Under the pieces are notes generated by a model. It did not search any database. It saw nothing but the letters and a program-made list of their open reading frames with translations, and had not been told where the DNA came from. Of a stretch of DNA of 64,000 nt, positions 9,201 through 17,541 are shown one piece after another. The stretch comes from JAJFJD01 sp965228975 (lineage in GTDB: Bacteria > Pseudomonadota > Alphaproteobacteria > UBA8366), in assembly GCA_965228975.1 (NCBI GenBank), contig OZ245851.1:3596001-3660000 (forward strand), given 5' to 3'. Position 1 is the first letter of the stretch, and the number at the start of each line of letters is the position of its first letter. The position numbers and the translations under genes were made by a program.

Positions 9201-9736
9201 AGCTTCTCGATCCGCTCGAAGGAACCGTTCTCGGAATCGAGAAAGCTGATCGTGCCGTCGACGATCCGGAAGCTATCCAGCTTCACATTCAGGCGGTCGT
9301 CCTCTCCCACCGATGGTCCGGCCGCCGCCGCGCCTTCCGGCGCCGTCGCGGATGTCTCGAATTGCCAGTTCGCCCTGCCGCCCGTCAGTTTTTCCAAATT
9401 GATGATCGGACGGACCAACGTCACCACGGTCGCAAGCTGTCCCTCGAAAAGCGGGCCAAAGGCAACGCTGACACGCGCTTCGGGCAATCGGATCATTTCA
9501 GACGCATTGGCGCCGGGCGCATTGGACAAGCGAACGTCCTCGACCCGCAGCGCGGGCCGCGGCAGGATCGTAACGTCGATTTCGCCGTTGATCGTCAGAT
9601 CACGCCCGGTCGCATCTTTGACCAGTTCGGCGATCTGCTGCTTGCGCGCGTTCCAATCAACGAAACTCGGCGCGACCAGCACGGCCGCGATCAGGATAAC
9701 GATGACGGCGACGATGCCGATGACCAGCTTCTTCAC
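6248..9736 (-). CDS. AsmA-family protein
   Basis: A 1162-residue protein with one N-terminal membrane helix (about residues 3-25, before SFVDWNARKQQIAELV) and a long periplasmic body. The opening segment, with ATGRDLTINGEIDVTILPRPALRVEDVRLSN, is the AsmA N-terminal signature, here given as two adjoining pieces ATGRDLTINGEID and LPRPALRVEDVRL. The C-terminal third has the AsmA_2 pattern (LRNYQVRLGPIQFG, then GKGRITGQLQ). The end is Pro/Gln-rich. Known family members span the periplasm as beta-rich bridges and are linked to outer membrane lipid transport and protein assembly. Which role this one has is not determined. A low-complexity DSGTDAKSPDG region near residue 350 is probably a flexible insertion. 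Confidence 0.85.
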   Translation of the reverse strand: MKKLVIGIVAVIVILIAAVLVAPSFVDWNARKQQIAELVKDATGRDLTINGEIDVTILPRPALRVEDVRLSNAPGANASEMIRLPEARVSVAFGPLFEGQLATVVTLVRPIINLEKLTGGRANWQFETSATAPEGAAAAGPSVGEDDRLNVKLDSFRIVDGTISFLDSENGSFERIEKLNSDISFDSLKGPFRLEGKAAIRGVPVTVESSTGKLKPDAPLPFLVEIKTPGGNTELRLRGSLSDPTGDPSVKAEVTATVDDPAALLRSTAGGPAPAVLAQNLSVQAGLDASAKAFTLNAIEVEFGEARVTGDIKADLGETQKVSVVLRAGNLNLDAFLAGGSEKAAKSPTDSGTDAKSPDGGTAPPQMKTSAAAGFELPMDVEATLDVSADVVQYEGSVIRGLITKAVLKDGRISVEDISAVLPGNSTVGVKGAVVAANGEPKVDLRMTGRSDNLREVLEWLDIDVSSVPADRLRRFTMSTDVAGTPQNLTARNIAMKLDSSQISGGLALVLRDKPAFGLRVAVDRLNLDGYLPPKESPINVKPGSPPTKTEPADETPGYVKAIEMLNRFDANIDATINTIIVSRTPVSGLALDFTVVNGGLDVRRLKVDDFAGVRADAKGKLNIATGQPSFEAEYQVDVTDTPRLVRFLGNPQELRNRRFGRIAASGKGSGSPESLKLDTKLQAMGGTLTLNGSVAQPLMAPQFNVAATLRAPELVKVAQIADPDYAPAAGKLGPVDLSLQAEGALGYIKLSNISGHAGPVSLRGNADATLDGDRPKLRASLSTSEVLLDLFLPLESNRRSALPDPHRIIKASAKSITVPNTAQRWSKDRLDVEALRSVDAEISLTMSALTKDPYRLRNPKADVVLEKGKLTLRSFETGFSTGTITMTGEADAQTDTVTAALNVTAKDVDASDVVHALRNYQVRLGPIQFGTTVKGPVAITANMATVGGTEHDLVNALNGKGRITGQLQTTFSGETRGTSAVAGLAGALLGKKVKELRGVTNVVQGTDQLLSAFDGASTLNGDIVIAKGVASTENLVLVGRGGRALTSGKVHLPKWTLDSVTDVTLGQNPDPYLVAEMTGALDDPYVKKVSGRILQTRQAPAQQAPAPPTQQPASQPKDPLKSLLPGLLNPQPAPSGQPAPADQKKIKPEDALKGLLQGLGR

Positions 9737-9842
9737 AAATGAGTCCCCGCGTTCATTAAACCGTTAGGCCTAGCCGGTGCATGATCCGGCACAGGCTACG
9801 GAAACACCACATAAGGATCAAACCATTCCTCGATAGATGGGG

Positions 9843-11471
9843 TTAGCCATCGCCGCCGTGTAGGGCCTTAAGGATAATTCCATGAAATTGCGCCATTTCG
9901 GCAAGAGACGGGCCTTTTGGGACCGCGCCGCGCCGAAGACCCGCTTCTTCGAGGCGCTCAAGAATCCCGGCCGCCCGGGTGAAAACATGCACCGGTACCT
10001 TCCAATCGGCCTTGGGGCCGCTCACCATCGCCGGCGGTTGATGATCCCCGATCACCACCACGAATGCATTTCGGGGGCTGCGGTGCCGCATGAACCCTTC
10101 GACCATATCGAGATTGTAGGCCAGTGCGCGGCCATACGCCTGGCGTAGGCGTTTCCAGTCCCGCTTGCCGTCCGCCGTATCGGGTACATCCTCCCGATAG
10201 GCCCCGGTATCCGAAAGCCGTTCCCAATCCTCGATGTAGGGCGGAAGAGGCCCGAAAGGCATGTGGCTCATGATGGTCGGAAAGACGACGAAAAGCGGAG
10301 ACCGGTCCGCCGGCGCAACCTCATCGCGGTACAGACGCTCCAATGCGAACTGATCCGGTATCGTCCACCATCCGAACGCGGGCCCGGCATAGTTCAGCGA
10401 CGGTGCATCGTAGATACGGTCGTAGCGGTAATACGCCCCTTCGGGCCAGGTCCGCTTAAGGCCGGGCATAAGCGCAACGGACCGGTACCCGGCCTTCCGA
10501 AACACATCCACCATTGTCGGACGGCGCGTACTCAGGAGCAGCTGGTAATCCTGGTTCTGCGATATCGTCAGTCCCGATAGGAAACTGGAATGGGCCAACC
10601 ACGAAGCGCCGCCGAATGTGGGCGACGTCAGGAAGGCCGACGCCATTTGCCAACCATCCAAGCCGAGAGTTTCCTCCAACCGCTGTAACCTTGGAATGAC
10701 CGTGCCGGAGAGGCCCGCTTCCTTGTGCGCTACCGCGCCATATGACTCCAGGAAGAAGACGAACATGTCGCCCTTGTCCAAACGGGCCAAATCGGACGAC
10801 ACGACGTCGCCCTTCATGAAGTTCATCGCAGGAACGGTCCCGGCGACGGCGCGGGCCGCGAACCCAGCCTGCTTTGCGTAGACCGGCGTTATCGGCAGCG
10901 CAAACCGCTTTTGGACGGCGGCTATATCGCCTCCCCGGCCGACCACAAAAACCGCCAGCAGTGCCCCGACGCCCGCAAGGACACAACGCCGCCGCACGGA
11001 ATGCTGCATGGCGTCGGTCACCGTCCGCACGGCCAGCCATACACACAGGGCGACGACCGTAACGACAACACAGACCGCAACGGCGAAGAGAACCAGATCG
11101 CCGGTCGACCGGGCTTCCGCCGTCATCGCCATCACATTCGGAAGATGGGCGAGATCGAAATAAAGATTCATTGGCCGGCCGAACAACGCATGCGCAGTCA
11201 CATCCGCATACCGGCCGAGAATCAAAAGGCCGAATACGGCGACCGTGCTCCTGTGTAACCATCGCGGCACCCCGCCGCGCCACTCGCCCCAAAAGGCGAG
11301 CAGCAGCAGGAGCGCCAATAGTTCCGTCGCAATCTCGACGGTCGGCCGGACCCACAAGGTCGGCCAAACATTCTGGAAGGCAAGCGCCAGATTGAGGCCG
11401 ACGATAGACAGAAGCAGTAATGCCGGAGCAATAAACCGGCGACTTCCGAATTTGTCCGGGGGCAAGGTCAA
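9843..11471 (-). CDS. Membrane-anchored sulfatase/phosphotransferase-like protein
   Basis: This is a 542-residue inner membrane protein. Five hydrophobic segments (about residues 11-30, 45-60, 75-88, 122-147 and 160-176) precede a periplasmic alkaline-phosphatase-superfamily domain. That domain has the metal-binding Glu in VFFLESYG, a candidate nucleophile region in SPTFGGASWLAHSSF, SHMPFGPLPP, and the second metal site in VVIGDHQPPA. The architecture resembles phosphoethanolamine or phosphoglycerol transferases of the cell envelope, but the donor and acceptor cannot be inferred. The start is TTG, 18 bases after the crotonase stop, preceded by GGGGAG, so the two may be co-transcribed. Confidence 0.75.
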   Translation of the reverse strand: MTLPPDKFGSRRFIAPALLLLSIVGLNLALAFQNVWPTLWVRPTVEIATELLALLLLLAFWGEWRGGVPRWLHRSTVAVFGLLILGRYADVTAHALFGRPMNLYFDLAHLPNVMAMTAEARSTGDLVLFAVAVCVVVTVVALCVWLAVRTVTDAMQHSVRRRCVLAGVGALLAVFVVGRGGDIAAVQKRFALPITPVYAKQAGFAARAVAGTVPAMNFMKGDVVSSDLARLDKGDMFVFFLESYGAVAHKEAGLSGTVIPRLQRLEETLGLDGWQMASAFLTSPTFGGASWLAHSSFLSGLTISQNQDYQLLLSTRRPTMVDVFRKAGYRSVALMPGLKRTWPEGAYYRYDRIYDAPSLNYAGPAFGWWTIPDQFALERLYRDEVAPADRSPLFVVFPTIMSHMPFGPLPPYIEDWERLSDTGAYREDVPDTADGKRDWKRLRQAYGRALAYNLDMVEGFMRHRSPRNAFVVVIGDHQPPAMVSGPKADWKVPVHVFTRAAGILERLEEAGLRRGAVPKGPSLAEMAQFHGIILKALHGGDG

Positions 11472-11489
11472 ATCACTCCCCGACGGTGG

Positions 11490-12284
11490 TCAGGTTCCCG
11501 TAAATTGCGGTTTGCGTTTCGCCATGAACGCCTCCCGCCCTTCCTGGTAATCCTTGCTGTCAAAACACGCCTTCTTAAGTCCATCGATCATGTCGTAGTC
11601 GCGGTCTTCCTTGTCTTTCAGGATTTCCGCGACCGTCAGCTTGGATGCCCGCATCGACAACGGCGCGTTCTCCGTGATCGCGTCGGTGAATTCCTGCACC
11701 GTAGCGGCCAGCGCATCGACCGGCACCACACGATTGATCAACCCGATTTGATAGGCCTCCGCCGCCGTCAACCGGCGCCCGGTGATCAATATCTCCTTCG
11801 CGAAGGACGGCCCGACGAGCGACGCCAACCGTTGAACGTTCTCGAACGTGTAGGCGATGCCTAAGCGTGCCGCCGGGATACCGAACTGCGAATCTTCACT
11901 CGCGATCCGGAAATCCGCGCTCATCGCGACGCCCAGACCACCGCCCAGGCAATAACCCCGGATCATCGCAATCAGCGGTTTCTCGAATTCGCCGAGCTTG
12001 CGCCGCGAGTCGCTGGAGACCCGGTCGTATTCGGCGGCCGCCTCGGCATCGTTCCGCTTTTCCTTGAACTGCGAGATGTCGGCGCCGGAGACGAACGCCT
12101 TGTCCCCGGCCCCCGTCATGACGCAACAGCGGATATCCGGGTCCTGCGAATAATCGTCCATGACCGTCCCGATGGCTTCCCACATTTCCAGGGAGACGGC
12201 GTTGCGCCGGGCCGGATTGTTGAAAGTCAGCCACCCGACCCCGTCCTTCTTTTCGGCGATCATCTTGTCGGTCTTGAGTTTCAT
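11490..12284 (-). CDS. Enoyl-CoA hydratase/isomerase (crotonase) family protein
   Basis: This 264-residue protein has the crotonase fold: a first strand WLTFNNPARRNAVSLEMWEA, an oxyanion-hole loop FVSGADISQF, and a second oxyanion loop RGYCLGGGLGVAMSADFRIA followed by SQFGIPAARLGI. The start ATG at 12284 follows GAGGA. It lies 48 bases downstream of a family III CoA-transferase on the same strand, which suggests a shared acyl-CoA pathway. The Glu positions that distinguish hydratases from other crotonases were not resolved, so the reaction is left open. Confidence 0.88.
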   Translation of the reverse strand: MKLKTDKMIAEKKDGVGWLTFNNPARRNAVSLEMWEAIGTVMDDYSQDPDIRCCVMTGAGDKAFVSGADISQFKEKRNDAEAAAEYDRVSSDSRRKLGEFEKPLIAMIRGYCLGGGLGVAMSADFRIASEDSQFGIPAARLGIAYTFENVQRLASLVGPSFAKEILITGRRLTAAEAYQIGLINRVVPVDALAATVQEFTDAITENAPLSMRASKLTVAEILKDKEDRDYDMIDGLKKACFDSKDYQEGREAFMAKRKPQFTGT

Positions 12285-12332
12285 TGCGTCCTCTTTCGTG
12301 TCTATCCGTTACCGTGCGTCGGCTTGCAGAAA

Positions 12333-13529
12333 CTAAACGACCTGCTTGCCACGCAAGGATTCGATCTGTTTTTCACTGTAGCCGAGTTCGGCGAGAATCT
12401 CGTCGGTCTGCCCGCCCAACTCGGGCGTCGGCCGGCGAATCTTGTCCGGCTGCGGTGTCCGGCTCATCATCAGCGGTTGACCGACAATCGGGAACGTCCC
12501 GACGGTCGGGCTTTCCATCTGCGTCGCAATTCCCAAATGCTGCACCTGCGGATCGGAGAAGACCTGCTGGATGTCATAGATCGGCCCGCACGGCACGCCC
12601 GCCTCGTTCAGGGCATCGACCCAGTGCTGACTGGGCTTCGTGCTGGTCACGTCGCCGATGATACCGTTCAGCTCGTCGCGGTTTTCCCGCCGTGCGCCGA
12701 AACCGTTGTACCGGTCGTCGTCGAGCAGCCGCTCCAAACCCAGCGTTTTACACAGCCGTTCGAACAGCACCTCGCCCGACGCGGCGATGTTGATGTGGCC
12801 GTCCGACGTCGGGAACACGCCGGTGGGAATGGCCGTCGGATGATTGTTTCCGGCCTGCTTTGGCACCTCGCCATCCTTGAGGTAGCGCGCGGCCTGAAAG
12901 TCCATCATCGAGATGATCGCTTGTAGCAGTGACGTATGCACCCACTGCCCCTCGCCGGAGACCTCACGCTCCAACAACGCGATCAAAATCCCCTGCGCCA
13001 GGAACATGCCCGACGTCAGATCGCAGATCGGAATACCGACCCGGACCGGCCCCTGCCCCGGCAAACCGGTAACCGACATGAGCCCGCCCATGCCCTGTGC
13101 GATCTGGTCGACCCCCGGACGTTTGCCGTAGGGACCGTCCTGTCCGAAGCCCGAAATGCTGCCGTAGACGATCCGCGGATTGACCTTGCGGCAGGCCTCA
13201 TAGTCGATGCCGAGGCGGTGTTTCACGGCGGAGCGGTAATTCTCGACCACGACATCCGCCTCCTTGACCAGCTTGAAGAACACCTCCTTGCCCTCTTCCG
13301 ACTTCAGATTGAGGGTCAGGCTCCGCTTGTTGCGGTGCAGGTTCTGCAGGTCGAATCCATGGCGCGCGCCGAGGGTGCCGGTCTTTTCCTTGTTAATGGC
13401 GGCGGGGGCCTCGATCTTGATCGTTTCAGCCCCCCAGTCGGCCAACTGCCGCACCGCGGTTGGGCCCGCGCGGTGCGCGGTTAAATCGACAACCTTGAAA
13501 CGTGACAAAGGTAGAGAGCGCTCGGACAC
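12333..13529 (-). CDS. Family III CoA-transferase (CaiB/BaiF type)
   Basis: A 398-residue CoA-transferase of the CaiB/BaiF family, which moves CoA between organic acids through a mixed anhydride on an Asp. Visible family blocks are the N-terminal DLTAHRAGPTAVRQLADWGAE, the ENYRSAVKHRLGIDYEA segment, GSISGFGQDGPYGKRPGVDQ with the likely catalytic Asp in P-G-V-D-Q, and the GVPCGPIYDIQQVF block. GTG at 13529 is the start, with GGAG upstream. It precedes the crotonase gene, and the pair probably handles one acyl-CoA substrate, which the sequence does not identify. Confidence 0.9.
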   Translation of the reverse strand: MSERSLPLSRFKVVDLTAHRAGPTAVRQLADWGAETIKIEAPAAINKEKTGTLGARHGFDLQNLHRNKRSLTLNLKSEEGKEVFFKLVKEADVVVENYRSAVKHRLGIDYEACRKVNPRIVYGSISGFGQDGPYGKRPGVDQIAQGMGGLMSVTGLPGQGPVRVGIPICDLTSGMFLAQGILIALLEREVSGEGQWVHTSLLQAIISMMDFQAARYLKDGEVPKQAGNNHPTAIPTGVFPTSDGHINIAASGEVLFERLCKTLGLERLLDDDRYNGFGARRENRDELNGIIGDVTSTKPSQHWVDALNEAGVPCGPIYDIQQVFSDPQVQHLGIATQMESPTVGTFPIVGQPLMMSRTPQPDKIRRPTPELGGQTDEILAELGYSEKQIESLRGKQVV

Positions 13530-13716
13530 CGTTAAATCTCCGCTGAACTGTTTGGCGCGGCGGCCGCTGCCGATCCCCGGCAGCGAGCCGTCACGAAATT
13601 TGCGTGTATGCTTGCTATCTTCTTAACGTAATCGCACCGGCAAGGGAAAGTCGCCCGCGCCGTGCGACCCGAGCTCAGCCGCCCCGATCCTCCGTCCGCG
13701 ACAGGAAAGCAATAAA

Positions 13717-15114
13717 ATGACCAACAAGAAACAATCCGCCGACGACACGCATCCGATCGGCACGTTCGATCCACACCGGCGTCCGCCACCCGCCTTCGCC
13801 GACCATGTGCCCGCATTCCTGGACGGCAGCGAAACGCCGCGCGATTTCCTCGAGGGTTGTCTCGAACGGATCGACGCGCTGGAACCGGCGATCGCCGCCT
13901 TCGTTCACCTGGATATCGACGCCGCGCGCGCCGAAGCCGACGCATCGGCTGCGCGGTATGCGGCGAACCGGCCGCTGTCGCCGATCGACGGTTGCCCGGT
14001 CGGCGTCAAGGACATCATCGAAACCGCCGACATGCCGACGCAGATGAACAGTCCGATCTTCGATCAATGGCAATCGGGGCGAGACGCCGCATCCGTCTTT
14101 GCATTGCGTCATGGCGGTGCAGTCATTCCGGGCAAGACCGTTACGACGGAATTCGCGACCGGCGCTTCGGGACCGACATGCAATCCATACGATGTGACAC
14201 GGACGCCCGGTGGATCGTCGAGCGGGTCCGCCGCCGCCACCGCCGCGGCGATGGTCCCGGTGGCCCTGGGCACCCAAACCGCCGGATCGATCGTGCGACC
14301 GGCGGCCTATTGCGGTGTCTACGGCTACAAGCCGACCCACGCCGCGCTGAACATCGGCGGAATCCATCCGCTCTCGTTGAGTCATGACACGTTGGGAACG
14401 ATCGCCGGCACCATGACCGACGCCTGGACCACCGCGCATTACATCGCGTCCGTCGTGGGCGGCACGCCGCCGCACCCGGGCCTCGACGGCCCGGCCTCGC
14501 TGCCGGATGCCCGCAAACCGGAAACGCTTGTGCGGCTCTGCACCAACGGATGGCCCGAGGTCGAGGGCCCGGTAGGACAGGAATTCGAAAGCACGCTCGA
14601 CCGCATCGCGGCGAGCGGCGTCCGAATTCTCGACCGTGGTAACAACCAGGCTGTCGCCGAATTGGAGGGCCTGCTGCAAGATGTAGACAGCATCGCGCGA
14701 ACGGTCTCGGCCTACGAGCGCCGCTGGCCGTTCGCCGAATACGCGAAACGTCATCCAGGCAAGTTGAGTGCGTCGGCCCAGGAACGCTTGGATGCGGCCA
14801 TGGCGATGACCCGTGACGAATTCCTCGATGCACTCGCCCGGCAATCCGAAATCCGGGCGCAGATCGACGCCATCGCCGATATCGCGGACGGTTTCGTGAC
14901 CCTGACGGCCGCCGGCCCAGCGCCGGTTGGTTTGGAGAGTACCGGCAACCGGTCGTTCCAGATTTTTTGGACGCTAACGGCAGCCCCTTGCATCACGCTG
15001 CCACGGCTCGCGGTCGACGGCATGCCGGTGGGTCTGCAGGTGCTGGGCTTCAGGGATCGCGATGCGGATATGATGGCGGTCGCGCGCTGGTTGGACGATT
15101 TCTGCCTTTCATAG
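13717..15114 (+). CDS. Amidase-signature family hydrolase
   Basis: This is a 465-residue amidase-signature enzyme with the full Ser-cisSer-Lys arrangement. The Lys is in GCPVGVKDIIETAD, the cis-Ser in the GGSSSGSAAATAAAM loop, and the nucleophile Ser in GTQTAGSIVRPAAYCGVYG. The C-terminal part has TAAPCITLPRLAVDGMPVGL, as in aryl-acylamidases and GatA-like enzymes. It is not the GatA subunit as far as can be seen: no gatB or gatC is nearby. The ATG follows AGGAAAG. It is convergent with the flavoprotein gene 19 bases beyond its stop. Substrate unknown. Confidence 0.88.
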   Translation: MTNKKQSADDTHPIGTFDPHRRPPPAFADHVPAFLDGSETPRDFLEGCLERIDALEPAIAAFVHLDIDAARAEADASAARYAANRPLSPIDGCPVGVKDIIETADMPTQMNSPIFDQWQSGRDAASVFALRHGGAVIPGKTVTTEFATGASGPTCNPYDVTRTPGGSSSGSAAATAAAMVPVALGTQTAGSIVRPAAYCGVYGYKPTHAALNIGGIHPLSLSHDTLGTIAGTMTDAWTTAHYIASVVGGTPPHPGLDGPASLPDARKPETLVRLCTNGWPEVEGPVGQEFESTLDRIAASGVRILDRGNNQAVAELEGLLQDVDSIARTVSAYERRWPFAEYAKRHPGKLSASAQERLDAAMAMTRDEFLDALARQSEIRAQIDAIADIADGFVTLTAAGPAPVGLESTGNRSFQIFWTLTAAPCITLPRLAVDGMPVGLQVLGFRDRDADMMAVARWLDDFCLS

Positions 15115-15133
15115 GCGAGATCGCTGCAAGCCG

Positions 15134-16531
15134 CTAGACGCTGATGATTTTCCCGGGATTCATGATGTTGTCGGGGTCGAGAGATTGTTTCAAGACTCGC
15201 ATCACGCTGACCGCATCGCCATGCTCCGCTGTCAGGAAATGCATCTTGCCCTGGCCGATGCCGTGCTCGCCGGTGCAGGTACCGCCGAAAGCGAGCGTCC
15301 GCTGGATCAGCCGGTCGTTCAGTTCGTAGGCCCGGCGCATCTCGTCCGCGTCATCCGGATCGACGAGGATGATGAGATGAAAATTCCCGTCGCCGACATG
15401 ACCGACGATCGGCGCGACGAACCCCGACGCATCGATATCCTTTCGCGTCTCCAGGATGCATTCCGCAAGCCGTGAAATCGGTACGCAGGCGTCCGTGGCG
15501 ATTCCCTTCTTGCCCGGCGCCAGCGCCAACCCGGCATAGAAGGCATCGTGCCGGGCCTGCCATAGGGCGTTCCGCTCTTCCGCCTTGGCGGTCCATTGAA
15601 AGGCACTGCCGCCGAAATCGTCGGAAATAGCACGCACCATCTCGGCCTGCTCGGCCGCCGACGCCTCGGTCCCATGGAACTCGAAGAACAGCGTCGGTTT
15701 CTCGTCGTATCCCTGCAAATCCGAATAGGCGATGCAGGCCCGCATCTGCACCTCATCCAGCAACTCGATACGCGCCACCGGAATCCCGGACTGGATTGTC
15801 AGGATGACGGTGTTCACCGCGTCCTCCAGCGACGGGTACTGGCAGACGGCCGACGTAATCGATTCGGGGATACCGTAGAGCCGGAGATGCACTTCGGTGA
15901 TCACCCCGAGCGTGCCTTCCGATCCGACATAAAGCCGGGTCAGGTCGTATCCCGCAGCCGATTTCCGGGCCCGGCCACCGGTCCGCACGACCCGCCCGTC
16001 GGGCAGGACGACGGTCAGGCCCAGCACGTTTTCGCGCATCGTGCCGTAGCGCACGGCATTGGTGCCGCTCGCCCGAGTGGCCGCCATACCGCCGAGCGAC
16101 GCGTCGGCCCCAGGATCGATCGGGAAGAACAGTCCGGTATCGCGAAGATAGGTGTTCAACTGTTTGCGCGTGACACCGGCCTGAACACGGCAGTCCAGGT
16201 CCTCGCCGTTGACCTCCAGGACCGCGTCCATCTGGCTCAAATCGATGCTGATGCCGCCATGGATCGCCTGAATATGGCCTTCCAAAGAAGTGCCCGTGCC
16301 GTAGGGAATGACCGGTATCAGGTCGCGCGCGCAGAGCGATACGATCTGCGCGACTTCCTCGGTCGACCGGGCGAAACAGACGGCGTCCGGCGGTTGGATC
16401 GGTAGATAATCCTCGCCATTACCGTGATGCTCCCGGACGGCCTGCGCCGTCGAGACACGGTCGCCGAGAATAGCCTGCAATTCCTCTATAAATGCGTCGG
16501 TTACGATGGCATGGACCGCATTCGCCGTCAC
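15134..16531 (-). CDS. FAD-linked oxidase, GlcD / D-lactate dehydrogenase type
   Basis: A 465-residue flavoprotein of the VAO/PCMH family. The FAD-binding PCMH domain shows VIPYGTGTSLEGHIQAIHGG, DPGADASLGGMAATRASGTN and LYVGSEGTLGVITEVHLRL. The C-terminal substrate cap includes PIVGHVGDGNFHLIILVD and ends with GTCTGEHGIGQGK, typical of glycolate oxidase GlcD and cytochrome-linked D-lactate dehydrogenase (Dld). The GTG start at 16531 has a strong GGGAGGAAGG site. There are no adjacent glcE or glcF genes, so a single-subunit D-2-hydroxyacid dehydrogenase is the more likely reading. The exact acid is unresolved. Confidence 0.85.
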   Translation of the reverse strand: MTANAVHAIVTDAFIEELQAILGDRVSTAQAVREHHGNGEDYLPIQPPDAVCFARSTEEVAQIVSLCARDLIPVIPYGTGTSLEGHIQAIHGGISIDLSQMDAVLEVNGEDLDCRVQAGVTRKQLNTYLRDTGLFFPIDPGADASLGGMAATRASGTNAVRYGTMRENVLGLTVVLPDGRVVRTGGRARKSAAGYDLTRLYVGSEGTLGVITEVHLRLYGIPESITSAVCQYPSLEDAVNTVILTIQSGIPVARIELLDEVQMRACIAYSDLQGYDEKPTLFFEFHGTEASAAEQAEMVRAISDDFGGSAFQWTAKAEERNALWQARHDAFYAGLALAPGKKGIATDACVPISRLAECILETRKDIDASGFVAPIVGHVGDGNFHLIILVDPDDADEMRRAYELNDRLIQRTLAFGGTCTGEHGIGQGKMHFLTAEHGDAVSVMRVLKQSLDPDNIMNPGKIISV

Positions 16532-16598
16532 GCCTTCCTCCCGGCCGGTCGGCCTGCTAAATGACTGTGTGGGAGAGTAGACCCGCGCCGGGAACGGT

Positions 16599-17291
16599 TC
16601 AACCGAGCGGCTTGACGCCCTTTACGGCCCGAACGTATTCGACCTGCGACCCGTCGCTCGCCGTGAACCGGACACGCACGAGCGTTCCATCCGTCCGGTC
16701 GTACCATAATTCCCGCTGATAATCGCCGGTCACCCGATAATGCTCGGTCGCGATGGATTGACCGCCAACCTTGACCACATCCTCGCCGAGGCGGGTCGCT
16801 TTCGTCTTCAGGATCGATCCGTCGATCGTGCCGACCATCTTGCTCCGTTTGACCGAAACGACATTCCACAGGCTGGCCGGCACCGCTTCGGGATCAACCC
16901 TCTCGACCGTCTCCTTGCCCTTGACCGCGAGCACCTTGTCGACGGCCTTGACCTCCAGCTTGACCGGTTCGCCGTTGTCGTTGGTGCTGGATTTGAGCGA
17001 CGCCAACTTGTCGCCGTTCCAGATCTCCTGCGACACGTGACGGAAGCGGTACAACGGCACGAACAGCACCTTGAAGTCGATTTCCGTTTGGATATCCACC
17101 TTTACGCGATCCCCGTCACGGGTGAACCGGTAGCGATGGGTGCCGATCGCCTCGCCATTTCGGGTGACCACGAAATCCAGCCGATCGCTGCTCGGCAGAC
17201 TGGATGGCAGCGCAGCCGCCATGCCCGCCGTCAGGCCCAGCGTGGCCACAACAAGCAATATCCTAGTCGCGCTTTTGATCGTTAGGGTCAC
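16599..17291 (-). CDS. Exported DUF6134/DUF3108-like protein
   Basis: This 230-residue protein begins with a Sec-type signal peptide (about residues 1-27, hydrophobic core ILLVVATLGLTAGMAAA). The mature part is beta-rich, with FVVTRNGEAIGTHRYRFTRDG, FRHVSQEIWNGDKLASLKS and a late YQRELWYDRTDGTLVRVRF strand pair, a pattern found in DUF3108-like periplasmic proteins. The function of the family is not known. The start is GTG with only a weak ribosome site. It has 249 bases of non-coding DNA upstream, facing the divergent DUF3179 gene. Confidence 0.7.
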   Translation of the reverse strand: MTLTIKSATRILLVVATLGLTAGMAAALPSSLPSSDRLDFVVTRNGEAIGTHRYRFTRDGDRVKVDIQTEIDFKVLFVPLYRFRHVSQEIWNGDKLASLKSSTNDNGEPVKLEVKAVDKVLAVKGKETVERVDPEAVPASLWNVVSVKRSKMVGTIDGSILKTKATRLGEDVVKVGGQSIATEHYRVTGDYQRELWYDRTDGTLVRVRFTASDGSQVEYVRAVKGVKPLG

Positions 17292-17541
17292 GGTGTTACC
17301 TGCATCGAATTCTTTCTTTGACTAATCACATAAGCCCAATTGCTTAATCAGCCAAGAAGCTGCGTCACACCTCACATCGATTTTAGCGCATATCCGGAAA
17401 GATTCCCCTCCAGGTGGTGTGAAAATGCAACAGTTGAGTCGGTGAATTCGCAGCAAATACCGTTCAAATGCCGTGCGAGCCCTACGCTGGTGTGACGAAA
17501 TCGTGACCCGCCTTCATTTGTGATCGGCCGAATAGGCGGGC
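17292..17541. other. Intergenic region between divergent exported-protein genes
   Basis: This 250-base stretch separates the minus-strand DUF6134-like gene from the plus-strand DUF3179 gene and must hold both promoters. It is more AT-rich than the flanking genes. No convincing hairpin, direct repeat or small gene was found, and no -35/-10 pair stands out. Confidence 0.5.

Noticed and set aside
8112..9767. 551-codon open frame on the plus strand
   Set aside because: Antisense to the AsmA-type gene; Ser/Thr/Pro-rich translation without family motifs or a sensible ribosome site.
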